Assembly: GCA_031374935.1 (NCBI GenBank)
Contig: JANMHB010000072.1
Coordinates: 1 to 64,000 of the forward strand
Direction: 5' to 3'
DNA length: 64,000 bases
Source of the DNA: JACMLX01 sp031374935
Lineage (GTDB): Bacteria > Gemmatimonadota > Gemmatimonadetes > Gemmatimonadales > Gemmatimonadaceae
Part shown: in pieces, positions 20,413 through 29,768 of the stretch
How the letters are laid out: every line of letters starts with the position of its first letter
How positions within the stretch are numbered: the first letter of the stretch is position 1
Notes under the pieces: generated by a model
Seen by the model: only the letters and a program-made list of their open reading frames with translations
What the model was told of the DNA's origin: nothing
The model's database searches: none
Translations under genes and position numbers: made by a program

Positions 20413-20441
20413 CACGATGCCCGCCCAGAGCGGGCATCGTG
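20413..20441 (+). terminator. Terminator after the matrixin-like gene
   Basis: 12-bp perfect stem CACGATGCCCGC (20413-20424) with GCGGGCATCGTG (20430-20441) and a 5-nt loop, 22 bp past the stop codon. No T tract. Confidence 0.75.
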
Positions 20442-20528
20442 CGTATCACGGCGTGTGCCCTGCGTCACACGTTGGTGACGGGTCGATCCGGGGCTCGCGC
20501 CGCGGATGACAACCCCACAGGATTCGGC

Positions 20529-21560
20529 ATGCCCTCACGCCGATTCCTGTTCCGCTCCGCGATGGTCGTTGCACTTGCACCGCTGCAGCCAGCACGCGTC
20601 GATGCACCAACCGGTGCCCCCCTCCCGATCGTCATCGCGCACCGTGGCGCCAGTGGCGACCGTCCCGAACACACCATTGCCAGCTACACCGTGGCCGTTG
20701 AAGCGGGCGCGGATTACATCGAGCCGGATCTCGTCAGCACGAAGGATGGCGTGCTGATCGCACGCCACGAGAATGAAATTGGCGGCACCACCGACGTGGC
20801 CGTGAAGTTTCCGGAGCGACAGCGGAGCACGGTGATCGACGGCGAACGCATCACCGGCTGGTTCACGGAAGACTTCACGCTGGCCGAACTGAAAACCTTG
20901 CGCGCGAAGGAACGGCTGTCCACCCGCGGGCACAGCTTCGACGGTCAGTTCGAGATCCCAACCTTCGACGAAGTGCTGGACCTTGCGGTGCGGCTGGGAC
21001 GCGAGCGCAGGCGTCCAGTCGGTGTCTATCCCGAGACCAAGCACCCTTCGCATTTCCGTCGCATCGGCGTGCCGCTCGAAGAAAAGATGCTGGCGTCGCT
21101 GCGTCGGGTCGGCTGGGCTGACCGCAGCGCGCCGGTGTTCATCCAGAGCTTCGAGATCGGCAACCTCGTGCGACTCCGTCCGAAGACGTCCATCCGGCTC
21201 ATGCAACTGGTGAACGTCGGCGGCTCTCCCCCGGACTCGTCTGCGGTCACCTTCGCCTCGATGCAGACGCCGCAAGGACTATCGCGCGTTCGCCGGTATG
21301 CGGACGGCATCGGGGCCGGGAAGGAACTCGTGCTCCGGCCTGGTCCCGACGGCACGGCACCCGTGCTGTCCTCGCTGGTGCGGGATGCCCACGCCGCCGA
21401 TCTGTTGGTGCACGTGTGGACGATTCGCCGAGACGCGCCCTTTCTGCCGGCCATGTGGCACGGTGACCCGTCGGCTGAGGTCAAGGCGTTCGCCGAGGCA
21501 GGCGTGGATGGGCTGTTCACCGATTTCCCGGGGAGCGCGGTGACCGTGCTGCGACGCTAG
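20529..21560 (+). CDS. Exported glycerophosphodiester phosphodiesterase (GlpQ-like)
   Basis: 343 aa from the ATG at 20529 (MPSRRFLFRSAMVVALAPLQPARVDA, a basic leader with a hydrophobic segment). Hydrolyses glycerophosphodiesters to glycerol-3-phosphate and an alcohol. GDPD motifs: IAHRGASGDRPEHTIASY (catalytic His plus Glu), DYIEPDLVSTKDGVLIARHE (metal Glu/Asp and second His), and TKHPSHF with FIQSFE later in the barrel. Length matches periplasmic GlpQ (about 350) rather than cytosolic UgpQ (about 250), consistent with export and phosphate or glycerol scavenging. Confidence 0.92.
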   Translation: MPSRRFLFRSAMVVALAPLQPARVDAPTGAPLPIVIAHRGASGDRPEHTIASYTVAVEAGADYIEPDLVSTKDGVLIARHENEIGGTTDVAVKFPERQRSTVIDGERITGWFTEDFTLAELKTLRAKERLSTRGHSFDGQFEIPTFDEVLDLAVRLGRERRRPVGVYPETKHPSHFRRIGVPLEEKMLASLRRVGWADRSAPVFIQSFEIGNLVRLRPKTSIRLMQLVNVGGSPPDSSAVTFASMQTPQGLSRVRRYADGIGAGKELVLRPGPDGTAPVLSSLVRDAHAADLLVHVWTIRRDAPFLPAMWHGDPSAEVKAFAEAGVDGLFTDFPGSAVTVLRR

Positions 21561-21605
21561 CCGCCGCGGGCAGCAGACTGCCGATCGCCGCGATACACTT
21601 GCGGC

Positions 21606-23459
21606 ATGTGGATCCTCATGCTTCCGATGCTGGCGCAAGTCCCCGAGGTACGTACCGTCCTCGACGCTGAACACGCGCGTGCTGCTGGCGCCCCTGCCCT
21701 GGTGCAGGCGCTTCGCCAACCCAGCCCCCTGATCCAGCAGCGAGCCCTGCGCGCACTGGGCCGACTCGAAGACACCACTTGGAAGCGCGCGCTGGAGCCA
21801 CTGACGCGCGCTCAGGATCGCGGCGTCCGCCTCGCCGCCTTCGGCGCCTTGGCGCAGATGCGGGCCATGTTTCCGTTCAGCGCTGCGCTGGCGGCCGAAC
21901 GCGAAGGTGCGGTGCGCGCCGCGATCTTCGAGGCGGTGGGTCGGTCGCGACCGGCGACACTCGACGCCGAATCGCTGCTGCAGCGTGGATTGGCTGACCC
22001 ATCGCCGGAGGCACGGGAGGGCGCGGCGCGTGGGCTCGAGGCGCTCTTTCGTCTGAATCGCCGCGCGCTGCAACCGAGTGCCGCCACGCACGCCGCCCTT
22101 CGCCAAGCCTTTGCCGCCAGTACGGGCGAAGCGCTGCGAGAGCTGGTGCTGCTGACACTGATCGCCACCGGCGGCATGGATGATACGACACGGGTTCTGG
22201 CACGCCGCAGCGCCAGCGCGCAGGTCCGCCGTCTTGGCGTCATGGCAACCGGCGCCTGGCTGGACGATGCGTCGCCGCTGGTTCGGTTCGAGGGGGTCAA
22301 GTTCGTGCGCGAATGCGATCACCTGCTGCGGCTGGCCGGCGACAGCAGTGACCATGTCGCGCTCGCGGCGATTGCACGCGCCGGCGCACAGAAATGCGGC
22401 GCCGCGCCGTTGCTGCCACTGGCTACCGGCGGGCGCACCTGGCGAATCCGCGCGGCGGCCCGGGAGGCCCTGATCGCGACGGACAGCGCATCTGCGTCAC
22501 CGCACATTGCCGCGCTGGCGCGGGATTCGAACTGGCAGGTGCGCGCGCGGGCGGCGGTACCAGCGGCCGCACGACGCGACTCGGTCACGCTGGCACTGCT
22601 GGCGCAGGACGTGAATCCGAACGTGGCGGCGACGGCACTGCAGACTGCGGACGACGTACAGCGCGCGCTCCGCAGTGATCATGCGGGATTGCTGCTGGCG
22701 GCCGCAGCGCTGCTCGAGAAGGCTCCGTTCCGGGCCACCCTGATGCCGCGCATCATCGGCGCGTTCAACCGGCTGACCGCCGACGGCAGCATGACCTTGC
22801 GTGACCCGCGCGTTGCACTGCTCAGCCGCATTGGCGACGCGCAGGACACGTCGACCAATGTGTTGCTTCGCGAAGTGCTCTACGATCGTGATCCCGCGGT
22901 CGCAGCCGTCGCATCGAAGATCCTGTCGGCGCGCACCGGGGCACCGGTGGCGCCGGGAACACTGCAGTTGCCGGTGCCACCGATCCCGCCGGCGGGCTAC
23001 ATACTCGGCCTGTCCGGCGCCACCGCGCGCATCACGATGAAAGGGCTGGGTACCATGACGGTGGCCCTCCTGCCCGAGGAGGCGCCAGTGACCGTGGGCG
23101 TGTTCGCGCAGCTCGCCGAGTCCGGGCAATACAACGGTCTGACATTTCACCGTATCGTCTCGAATTTCGTGATTCAGGGCGGCAGTCCGGGCGCCGACGA
23201 GTATGACGGCCGCACACGCGAGTTCATGCGCGACGAAGTCGGGTTCGCGCGGCAGGCACGCGGGACGATCGGCATCTCGACCCGCGGCCGAGACACCGGC
23301 GACGGGCAGATCTACTTCAATCTCGTGGACAATTTCCGCCTCGATCGCGACTATACCGTGATGGCCCGAATGGTCAGCGGATTCGAGGTGATGGACCGTG
23401 TGCAGGAAGGTGACGTCATCGAGCGCGTCGAGATCATTCGACCCCGCCGGCCCCGCTGA
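21606..23459 (+). CDS. HEAT-repeat protein fused to a cyclophilin-type PPIase
   Basis: 617 aa. Residues about 25-450 are Ala/Leu/Arg-rich helical pairs with repeated phrases such as LVQALRQPSPLIQQRALRAL and IAALARDSNWQVRARAAVP, a HEAT-like solenoid. Residues about 465-612 form a cyclophilin domain: MTVALLPEEAPVTVGVFAQL, then the active-site motif FHRIVSNFVIQGGSPGADEY and QIYFNLVDNFRLDRDYTVMARM. The fold isomerises X-Pro bonds; the solenoid would dock it onto a partner. The N-terminus is only weakly signal-like (MWILMLPMLAQ), so location is uncertain. It lies 45 bp after the GDPD gene and 39 bp before the AhpD-like gene, possibly one transcript. Confidence 0.88.
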   Translation: MWILMLPMLAQVPEVRTVLDAEHARAAGAPALVQALRQPSPLIQQRALRALGRLEDTTWKRALEPLTRAQDRGVRLAAFGALAQMRAMFPFSAALAAEREGAVRAAIFEAVGRSRPATLDAESLLQRGLADPSPEAREGAARGLEALFRLNRRALQPSAATHAALRQAFAASTGEALRELVLLTLIATGGMDDTTRVLARRSASAQVRRLGVMATGAWLDDASPLVRFEGVKFVRECDHLLRLAGDSSDHVALAAIARAGAQKCGAAPLLPLATGGRTWRIRAAAREALIATDSASASPHIAALARDSNWQVRARAAVPAAARRDSVTLALLAQDVNPNVAATALQTADDVQRALRSDHAGLLLAAAALLEKAPFRATLMPRIIGAFNRLTADGSMTLRDPRVALLSRIGDAQDTSTNVLLREVLYDRDPAVAAVASKILSARTGAPVAPGTLQLPVPPIPPAGYILGLSGATARITMKGLGTMTVALLPEEAPVTVGVFAQLAESGQYNGLTFHRIVSNFVIQGGSPGADEYDGRTREFMRDEVGFARQARGTIGISTRGRDTGDGQIYFNLVDNFRLDRDYTVMARMVSGFEVMDRVQEGDVIERVEIIRPRRPR

Positions 23460-23498
23460 CGCCGCACGACGATTCCCGCCCCCACCTCGCCGAAGCGA

Positions 23499-24074
23499 AT
23501 GCCTCACATCGGTCTGCGATCCGACCTGTTCGGTGTGACCAGCCTGCTGGACTTCCGGCCGGAGACCGCCGGCCCGCTCTGCGAACTGACGCAGGTGTTG
23601 CTGCGCGGACCCAGCAGCCTGAGCGAGATGGAGCGCGAGCTGATTGCGACCTACGTCTCGAAGCGGAACGAGTGTGCGTTCTGCGGCTCGGCGCACGCAG
23701 CAGCCACCTGCGCGCTGGCGGGCGGTGACCGTGAATTGATCGATGCGGTGCTGAGCGATCTGACCACCGCACCGGTGAGTGAGAAACTCCGCGCGCTGCT
23801 TGCGATCGCCGGCGCGGTGCAGCGCAGTGGTCGCGAGGTGACGGACGCGCAGATGAACGCCGCCCGCGAGGCGGGCGCAACCGATATCGAGTTACATGAC
23901 ACCGTGATGATCGCCGCGCTGTTCTCGTTCTACAACCGCTACGTCGACGGGCTCGGCACAGTGGCGCCCGTGAATCCGGCATTCTACGCCGCCCTCGGCG
24001 ATCGCCTGAGCAGTCGCGGATACACGCTGCCGGCCGATGGCTACACGCCGCTCGTACCCCGAACGACGGACTGA
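23499..24074 (+). CDS. AhpD/carboxymuconolactone decarboxylase-family protein
   Basis: 191 aa. Contains the redox motif EC-AF-C (Cys59, Cys62) followed by GSAHA, the signature of the AhpD-like peroxidase-related enzymes, with the upstream helix SEMERELIATYVSKRN. Likely a thiol peroxidase or disulfide-exchange protein; substrate unknown. It follows the HEAT-cyclophilin gene by 39 bp. Confidence 0.88.
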   Translation: MPHIGLRSDLFGVTSLLDFRPETAGPLCELTQVLLRGPSSLSEMERELIATYVSKRNECAFCGSAHAAATCALAGGDRELIDAVLSDLTTAPVSEKLRALLAIAGAVQRSGREVTDAQMNAAREAGATDIELHDTVMIAALFSFYNRYVDGLGTVAPVNPAFYAALGDRLSSRGYTLPADGYTPLVPRTTD

Positions 24075-24076
24075 CC

Positions 24077-24105
24077 GCACCGCGCCTCGATACGGGGCGC
24101 GGTGC
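24077..24105. terminator. Bidirectional terminator hairpin
   Basis: 10-bp perfect stem GCACCGCGCC (24077-24086) with GGCGCGGTGC (24096-24105), 9-nt loop, filling the 34-bp gap between the convergent AhpD-like and amidohydrolase genes. Confidence 0.8.
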
Positions 24106-24108
24106 CAC

Positions 24109-25452
24109 TCATTTCACACGCTTGCCGCTCTGGATGACGACCTTCACGTCGCGCATCACGGTCATGTCGGTCAACGGATCGCCACGCACCAGGATGATGT
24201 CGGCGAAACGGCCGGGCGCGATGACGCCGAAGTTCGCTTCGTTCCGCAGGAACCTCGCTGGCCAAAGCGTGGCACTCTGGATCGTTTCCATCGGCGACAC
24301 GCCGAGTTCCACCCACTTCGCCATCTCGCGCCAGGTGGCGTCGTTGTGAAACATGCTCGGAATCCCTGCATCGGTGCCGATCATCATGCGGACACCGGAC
24401 TGGCGGAGCTGCGCGAACTTCGCCGGCAGCAGCGGAATGCGTGACGGGAAGAGGGCGTAGTACGGCAGGTGCGGAATCATGTCGAGCGACGCGCGAATCT
24501 CCTTCCACATTTCATCGGGCATGAACTCGTGCCACGCCGGGTCATCGATCCGCTCCGGGAACACGCTGCCGGTGAAGTACATCGTGTACAGCGGTGAGAT
24601 GGTCGGCGTCCAGTACAGCCCCGAGTTGCGCTCCCGCATCTTCTGCAGCACATCCTCGGCGTAGCCGGGCGCGGTCCCAAGGCCGGTGTGCTCGAAGTTG
24701 TCGACGTTGTACTTCAGCCCAACACGTATCTCTTCCATCCGATGCGCGTGGGCCACGACCTGCTTGCCGCGCTTGTGGGCGGTCGTGACGACCGCTTCGA
24801 CTTCGGCGTCGGTCATCTGATCCTGATCGATCAGCTTGATCATGTCGACACCCGCATCGAGCAGCTGCGTCACACGCCGCGTTGCCTCCTCGGCGCCACG
24901 AATGCCCCACCGGAACGGCTTCTCGTACTCTTCGTATGGCTCGTGCTGGATGAACGGCCCGGTGACGAACATGCGCGGCCCGGGAATCTCACCCGCCGCG
25001 ATCCGGCGCTTCACGGTGAGGATATCCTCGAGTCGGGCGCCGAGATCACGCGCCGTGGTGACGCCAGCGCTCAGCAGCTGCCGGGCGGCGATGGGCATCA
25101 CGAGCGACGCGTCGCGCGTGCCGTACAGCGCATCCCAGCGCTTGTAGTCACCGTGTCCGAGGATGTGCAGGTGCACATGCATGTCGATCAGGCCCGGCAT
25201 CACGGTGTGCCCATTGGCGTTGATGACCGTGACACCCTGCGGCACCGCAACCTCCCCTTCGCGGCCAACCGTGACGATGCGCTCGCCGGCCACCAGCACC
25301 ACGCCGTTTTCGATCACCGGCCCGCCGTAGCCGTCGATGATGCGTCCACCGACGATCGCCATCGTCACGCGCGGCGGCGCTTGCGCGCGCAGCCACAGTG
25401 GCGCGCCGAGCACCACACCGATGGCGAGCAGCGCGTTACGTCTGGCTGACAT
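24109..25452 (-). CDS. Exported metal-dependent amidohydrolase
   Basis: 447 aa from the ATG at 25452, leader MSARRNALLAIGVVLGAPLW ending near RAQ. Amidohydrolase (imidazolonepropionase/prolidase-like) barrel: metal pair His92-x-His94 in LIDMHVHLH, then MIKLIDQDQMTD, VVAHAHRMEE, NFEHTGLG and MIGTDAGIP. Family members hydrolyse amide bonds of small compounds or dipeptides. The start codon shares one base with the stop of the upstream M14 peptidase gene (TGATG), so the two are translationally coupled and probably act together on exported peptides. Confidence 0.9.
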   Translation of the reverse strand: MSARRNALLAIGVVLGAPLWLRAQAPPRVTMAIVGGRIIDGYGGPVIENGVVLVAGERIVTVGREGEVAVPQGVTVINANGHTVMPGLIDMHVHLHILGHGDYKRWDALYGTRDASLVMPIAARQLLSAGVTTARDLGARLEDILTVKRRIAAGEIPGPRMFVTGPFIQHEPYEEYEKPFRWGIRGAEEATRRVTQLLDAGVDMIKLIDQDQMTDAEVEAVVTTAHKRGKQVVAHAHRMEEIRVGLKYNVDNFEHTGLGTAPGYAEDVLQKMRERNSGLYWTPTISPLYTMYFTGSVFPERIDDPAWHEFMPDEMWKEIRASLDMIPHLPYYALFPSRIPLLPAKFAQLRQSGVRMMIGTDAGIPSMFHNDATWREMAKWVELGVSPMETIQSATLWPARFLRNEANFGVIAPGRFADIILVRGDPLTDMTVMRDVKVVIQSGKRVK

Positions 25453-28301
25453 CACCGGCTGCCTCGAGTACCGGGCCGTGCGGCGGTTGTCGCTGCGGGC
25501 GCCGGAGCGAGCGCATTCCAGTTGGCGATCGCGTTGAACGCCATCGCCATCGAGCCCTGATTCTGCCACCGGTACCACGGTCGCGTGCCCATCAGGATCA
25601 CGTGGCCGGACCCGACCGGCGCGTCGATCACCGCAGCCCGCCCCGCCATTTCCCCGCCGCCAGCGATGAGTCCTGAAATGAGGACTGAATCGGCGTTTTG
25701 AGCCCACCGCACCACAACCTTCGGCCGGAGCCGCTCGGTCTCGCCGAGAATCGCCGCGTCCACCGGCTTACCGCCGATGCCCATTGCGGGGCCAGGCGTC
25801 GCGGGGGCCGCGGCACCTCCGCCACCTCCACCGCCACCGAAGCCGCCGCCACCCACCTGCAGCACCGGGGCCTGCGAGAAGAAGAGCGGGAAGCTCCGGC
25901 GTTCATAGCCGTAGAGCATTGGATGAGCAGCCGAGACGACCTCACCTCGGAACACGCCGCCTCGTGCGCGCAGATTCGGCGTGTCGACGGCACTGACCTG
26001 GCCATGGAAGCCCATGTCGGCGATGAACTTCGAGGTAGCACCTTCGGTGAACAGCAGGCCACCACGTTCCACGAAACGACGCAGCGCCAGCAGGCCGTCG
26101 AAGCCCATGCCGGGACGGACGTCATCGGTTTCGTCAACGCTGCCAAGATGTGGGGTCTCGGCCGACTTCTTCCAGGGCACGGCGGGGCCGGCCATCGAGC
26201 GGCCGTTCAGCAGCGTGGCTGCATTGCCGCCGACATGCGGGTAGATCACCACATCGAAGCGATCGAGCACACCCGCGGTCTTGATCTCCTGTTCCGAGAT
26301 TCCGGTGTACGGCACGCCGAGTCGGTCGAAGGCGTAGCGCACCCAGCCCTCGTCCTGCGTCGAGACCCACGAATGCATGATCGCAATGCGGGGCAGCGTG
26401 ATGGTGTGCGATCGCACGGCAGGATCCGCGGCCGCGGTGGCCGTCAGGCCGAGCGCCGCCACGCTGGCACGAACCGAGGGTGCGTCAGACACCAGGAATG
26501 TACCGGCCGCGAATGCGGCACCCTCCACCGTGAACGCACTGTCCGCCACACGCACACGCGCGCCGGCGACCTTCCACGGCAATACCGACGACCGCCAGTC
26601 ACCGAGATGCGGCACCACCAGCGTTGCGCCGCTGCCAGCCACCGTGCCGCTGACGCTCGCATCGGCGGTCATCAGGCGCATCGGCTTCTTCAGTACCGTC
26701 GAGTCAGCGATCTTGAGTGTCGTGACATGGCGCAGCAGGTCCATCGTCCAGCCGGTGTCGTCATAGGGCTGGGGATCGGTGGGCTTGAAGCTCTGCAGCG
26801 AGAGCACCGTGCGCGGGAACTGGGTGTACGGCTGATCGAGCCGAACGATCCAGTCGCCGGCTTCGATCTTCACCGAATCCTTGCCGGCACCGAGGGACAA
26901 CGTCTCGGTGGCTTCGTGCACTTCCGTGCCCTGCGTCCGGAAAAGATTCACCATGTCGGCCGCCTCGGCCGCGCGCCGCTGCCCCCGCGGCACCACGAAC
27001 GCGTAGGGCGCCGAGCGCGCACCGCGCGCGATGGTACGTTCGGCCTTGGTGACGGCGTTCTCGAGGTACTTCTGGCGATTGTCGGCCACGTGCCGCAGTG
27101 CCACCAGCACACCCGACTGCTGGTAGTTCACGTTGCTGCGAATGCACCACTTCACGCCGTTCACGGGCGGATTCGGACGATACCACTGGATCGATGTGGC
27201 GGTCGCCGGAAGCGCGACGCTGTTCACACAATCGGCGCCGCTGGAGGTGTATGTCTCGTAAAAGCGGCCGATCGAGTTGTGCAGGTTGGCGATCGAGAGC
27301 CCGTAGTTCGGTGCCCAGCCATCGTAGAACTGATAGGTGAACACCCCCGGCAACCCACGGCGCGTGAGTTCCGTGATTTCGGAGTACGCCAGCGAAAACC
27401 ACTCGTCGATCTGAATCGCGTCGTACTCGGTGTTGTACGGACCGGTGCCGGTGCTCGTGTAGAGGAAGGGCACCGACTCGTGCAAGTCGTGCGTCACGGT
27501 CGGGCGCCAATCGAGGAACGTCTTCAGGAACGACCGCGTCAGCTCGAGCGTGAGCGCCATGCCGTCACGATTGTTGTCGTGCGCGACGTACTTGCCCCAG
27601 TACGGCAGACCCACACCAGCGGTCGTCGGCAGGTTCAGCCGCCGGTTCTGCTGGTAGAAGTCGACGTAGTGATCGCGACCGTCCACCTCCCACACCGGAA
27701 TGATCATGGTGATCACGTTCTCGCGAATCTTCCGGATGTTCTCGCCTTCATCCACCGCCAGACGGTACAGCATCTCGATCATCGCTTCCGGCGAGCCGGT
27801 TTCGGTCGAGTGCAGTGCACCGCTCAGCAGGTAGACCGGCTTGCCCATCTTCACCAGTTCGGCGCGTTCGGCGGCCGACAGTCCGCGTGGATCGGTGAGC
27901 TTGCGCAGGATCACCTTGTACTCGTCGAGCCTGGCCATGGTCGCTTCGTCGGCGATGATCGCCATGACCATCTCGCGGCCTTCTTCGGACTTGCCAAGGC
28001 TGACGACCTGCACGCGATCGCTGGCCGCGTCCACCGCGCGATAGTACTTGGCAGCCTCTGCGCTGTACGCGAGCCGGCCGATCGTTCCAGGCACATAGCC
28101 GAGCGTCTGTTGCGGCGTGGGGACCTTGGTGGACGACGGCAGATAGTCCACCATGTCGGTGATGAACTTGTACTGCGGGTGCGTCGGTGTCAGTTCGATG
28201 ATGCGCGCCGTGTAGGCGGAATCGATCGCTTGTGTGCCACGCTGGGCAACGAGGGGTGCAACGGCAAGCGCGGCGACGGCAAGGCCGAACAATGTTCGCA
28301 T
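25452..28301 (-). CDS. Secreted M14 zinc carboxypeptidase with C-terminal accessory domain
   Basis: 949 aa from the ATG at 28301 (signal MRTLFGLAVAALAVAPLVAQ). Residues about 45-380 are an M14 domain: zinc ligands His164 and Glu167 in GALHSTETGSPEAM, and the third histidine in THDLHESVPF (271 or 274). The long C-terminal half has a Rossmann-like, ThuA/GATase-like region (DRFDVVIYPHVGGNA, LRRFVERGGLLFTEGATSKF), then a glycine run (GGGGFGGGGGGGG) and a beta-rich end. The combination is common in Gemmatimonadota and Bacteroidota but uncharacterised. Coupled to the amidohydrolase by TGATG. Confidence 0.9.
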   Translation of the reverse strand: MRTLFGLAVAALAVAPLVAQRGTQAIDSAYTARIIELTPTHPQYKFITDMVDYLPSSTKVPTPQQTLGYVPGTIGRLAYSAEAAKYYRAVDAASDRVQVVSLGKSEEGREMVMAIIADEATMARLDEYKVILRKLTDPRGLSAAERAELVKMGKPVYLLSGALHSTETGSPEAMIEMLYRLAVDEGENIRKIRENVITMIIPVWEVDGRDHYVDFYQQNRRLNLPTTAGVGLPYWGKYVAHDNNRDGMALTLELTRSFLKTFLDWRPTVTHDLHESVPFLYTSTGTGPYNTEYDAIQIDEWFSLAYSEITELTRRGLPGVFTYQFYDGWAPNYGLSIANLHNSIGRFYETYTSSGADCVNSVALPATATSIQWYRPNPPVNGVKWCIRSNVNYQQSGVLVALRHVADNRQKYLENAVTKAERTIARGARSAPYAFVVPRGQRRAAEAADMVNLFRTQGTEVHEATETLSLGAGKDSVKIEAGDWIVRLDQPYTQFPRTVLSLQSFKPTDPQPYDDTGWTMDLLRHVTTLKIADSTVLKKPMRLMTADASVSGTVAGSGATLVVPHLGDWRSSVLPWKVAGARVRVADSAFTVEGAAFAAGTFLVSDAPSVRASVAALGLTATAAADPAVRSHTITLPRIAIMHSWVSTQDEGWVRYAFDRLGVPYTGISEQEIKTAGVLDRFDVVIYPHVGGNAATLLNGRSMAGPAVPWKKSAETPHLGSVDETDDVRPGMGFDGLLALRRFVERGGLLFTEGATSKFIADMGFHGQVSAVDTPNLRARGGVFRGEVVSAAHPMLYGYERRSFPLFFSQAPVLQVGGGGFGGGGGGGGAAAPATPGPAMGIGGKPVDAAILGETERLRPKVVVRWAQNADSVLISGLIAGGGEMAGRAAVIDAPVGSGHVILMGTRPWYRWQNQGSMAMAFNAIANWNALAPAPAATTAARPGTRGSR

Positions 28302-28359
28302 TGGGGAGTTGGCGGGAGTTGCGGAGACTACGGGTGGCAGCGTGAACTCGCTGACGTCA

Positions 28360-29607
28360 TCAGCGTGCGGCGATGCGCAGCGTCGCAAGCCGGACCTGAC
28401 TGGTGACGCCGGGGACTGTCCAGGCCAGCACGATCGACGAACCCCGCCGTACCATGCGTGGGAAGCCGCTGGCCCGGCCACCAGACAGCGGTGACACCGT
28501 CAGTGCAGGCTCGGTGGTGCCATCAGCGCGAACGATCCGCGCCCGGACTTCGGCCGAGTCCTTTCCCATCCGCTCGATCCAGGTGACGAGCGCGTCACCG
28601 CCATCGAGCAGTTCCACATCGACGCGGCCGGAGGGCGTGCCGCCATCGATCCGGACGGGTGGTCCGAACGTCGCGCCGGCATCGCGAGAGAACACCAGTT
28701 GCACCTTCGCGGTGTCGCGCGCGCCGGTGAACCAGACAGCGGCAACCGCATCGCCCGAGGCGGCGATGGCTGGCCCGTTCACTGGGCAGGCATCGATGAC
28801 CCAGCCATCAGCGTGCAGTGGCGTGGGATCGGTCCATGCTCCGTTTACGAGGCGAAGGATGTTGATGTCGCGGGTTTCGGTCTCCGACCGATCGCGATAC
28901 AGGACCACCGGGCCCCGCGACGTGACCGCGGCGGCGGTTTGGCAACAGTCACAGGCGCGCTGGTCGAGAATCTGCTCCGCACCAGCCACCGCGCCGGCTG
29001 GTGTCCATCGCGCGAGGGCAACGCGCATCGGTGGTCCGCGCTGCCCCGGTGCTCCAGCGGGCGCGGGGCTCCCATTCAGGAACACGATGTCGGCCGTCGA
29101 GTCTGCCCGTGGAAGCAGGGTCACGAACCCGTGCTCCGCCGGAATCCCCGGGGCGTGAGCGGTCGTGCTCGGCGACCAGGTCCGTCCGCCGTCAGCCGAC
29201 TCGGACAACCTGACATCATAGGAATAGCGGCCGGTGCCGTTCCGCTGCAGCCAATGGGCGAGCAGCTTCCCGCCGGCGAGCGGGACCACGGAGGGGAAAT
29301 CCGCCCAGTTCACGAAGAGGTCCTTCGCGCTGACGATCTCTCGGACATTGCCCCACACCCCGGTCGAATCGAGCTCGGCCAGCCGTAGCGTCACCGTGAC
29401 CGAATCGGGATCGCGCTCGAGCCAGCTGAGCCTTAGTGTTTTACCATCCGCGACGCTGAGGAACGGTTCGGCCGAGTTCGGCCCAGTGGGCGAGGGCAGC
29501 GGCGCGACCGAGATGCGTTGGCCTTGCGGCTCATGCGGTGCGGAGCAGGCGGTGAGGCCAACCAGCAGCGTAACGATTCGGACGATCTGAGACACAGGCG
29601 ATCTCAT
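28360..29607 (-). CDS. Sialidase/BNR-like beta-propeller lipoprotein
   Basis: 415 aa from the ATG at 29607. The N-terminus (MRSPVSQIVRIVTLLVGLTAC) ends in a lipobox LTAC, so it is probably a lipoprotein. It contains Asp-box-like motifs of sialidase propellers (SESADGGRTWSPS, SRDAGATFGPP) and a cysteine cluster (RACDCCQTAA plus DACPVNGP) that may form disulfides or bind metal. The catalytic residues of true sialidases (Arg triad, Tyr) are not evident, so an enzymatic role is unproven. It lies 58 bp upstream of the M14 gene on the same strand, and may be first in a three-gene operon. Confidence 0.8.
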   Translation of the reverse strand: MRSPVSQIVRIVTLLVGLTACSAPHEPQGQRISVAPLPSPTGPNSAEPFLSVADGKTLRLSWLERDPDSVTVTLRLAELDSTGVWGNVREIVSAKDLFVNWADFPSVVPLAGGKLLAHWLQRNGTGRYSYDVRLSESADGGRTWSPSTTAHAPGIPAEHGFVTLLPRADSTADIVFLNGSPAPAGAPGQRGPPMRVALARWTPAGAVAGAEQILDQRACDCCQTAAAVTSRGPVVLYRDRSETETRDINILRLVNGAWTDPTPLHADGWVIDACPVNGPAIAASGDAVAAVWFTGARDTAKVQLVFSRDAGATFGPPVRIDGGTPSGRVDVELLDGGDALVTWIERMGKDSAEVRARIVRADGTTEPALTVSPLSGGRASGFPRMVRRGSSIVLAWTVPGVTSQVRLATLRIAAR

Positions 29608-29768
29608 CGGCGTTCTTCGGGTGGGAGGTGACGCGCTGAACCTGCTGCCTGCCACTACGTCGGTCAACGATGGACGGTCGATCCCCTTCCAGACGCGGGC
29701 TCTGGTGCCGAGCCCTGCAGCATGCGTTCATTCACGTCCGTACGTCGCCTCCCGCTCACCATGTTGCA

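Noticed and set aside
25698..28406. 900-residue plus-strand open frame
   Set aside because: It is antisense to the M14 peptidase, His/Arg-rich and without any domain.
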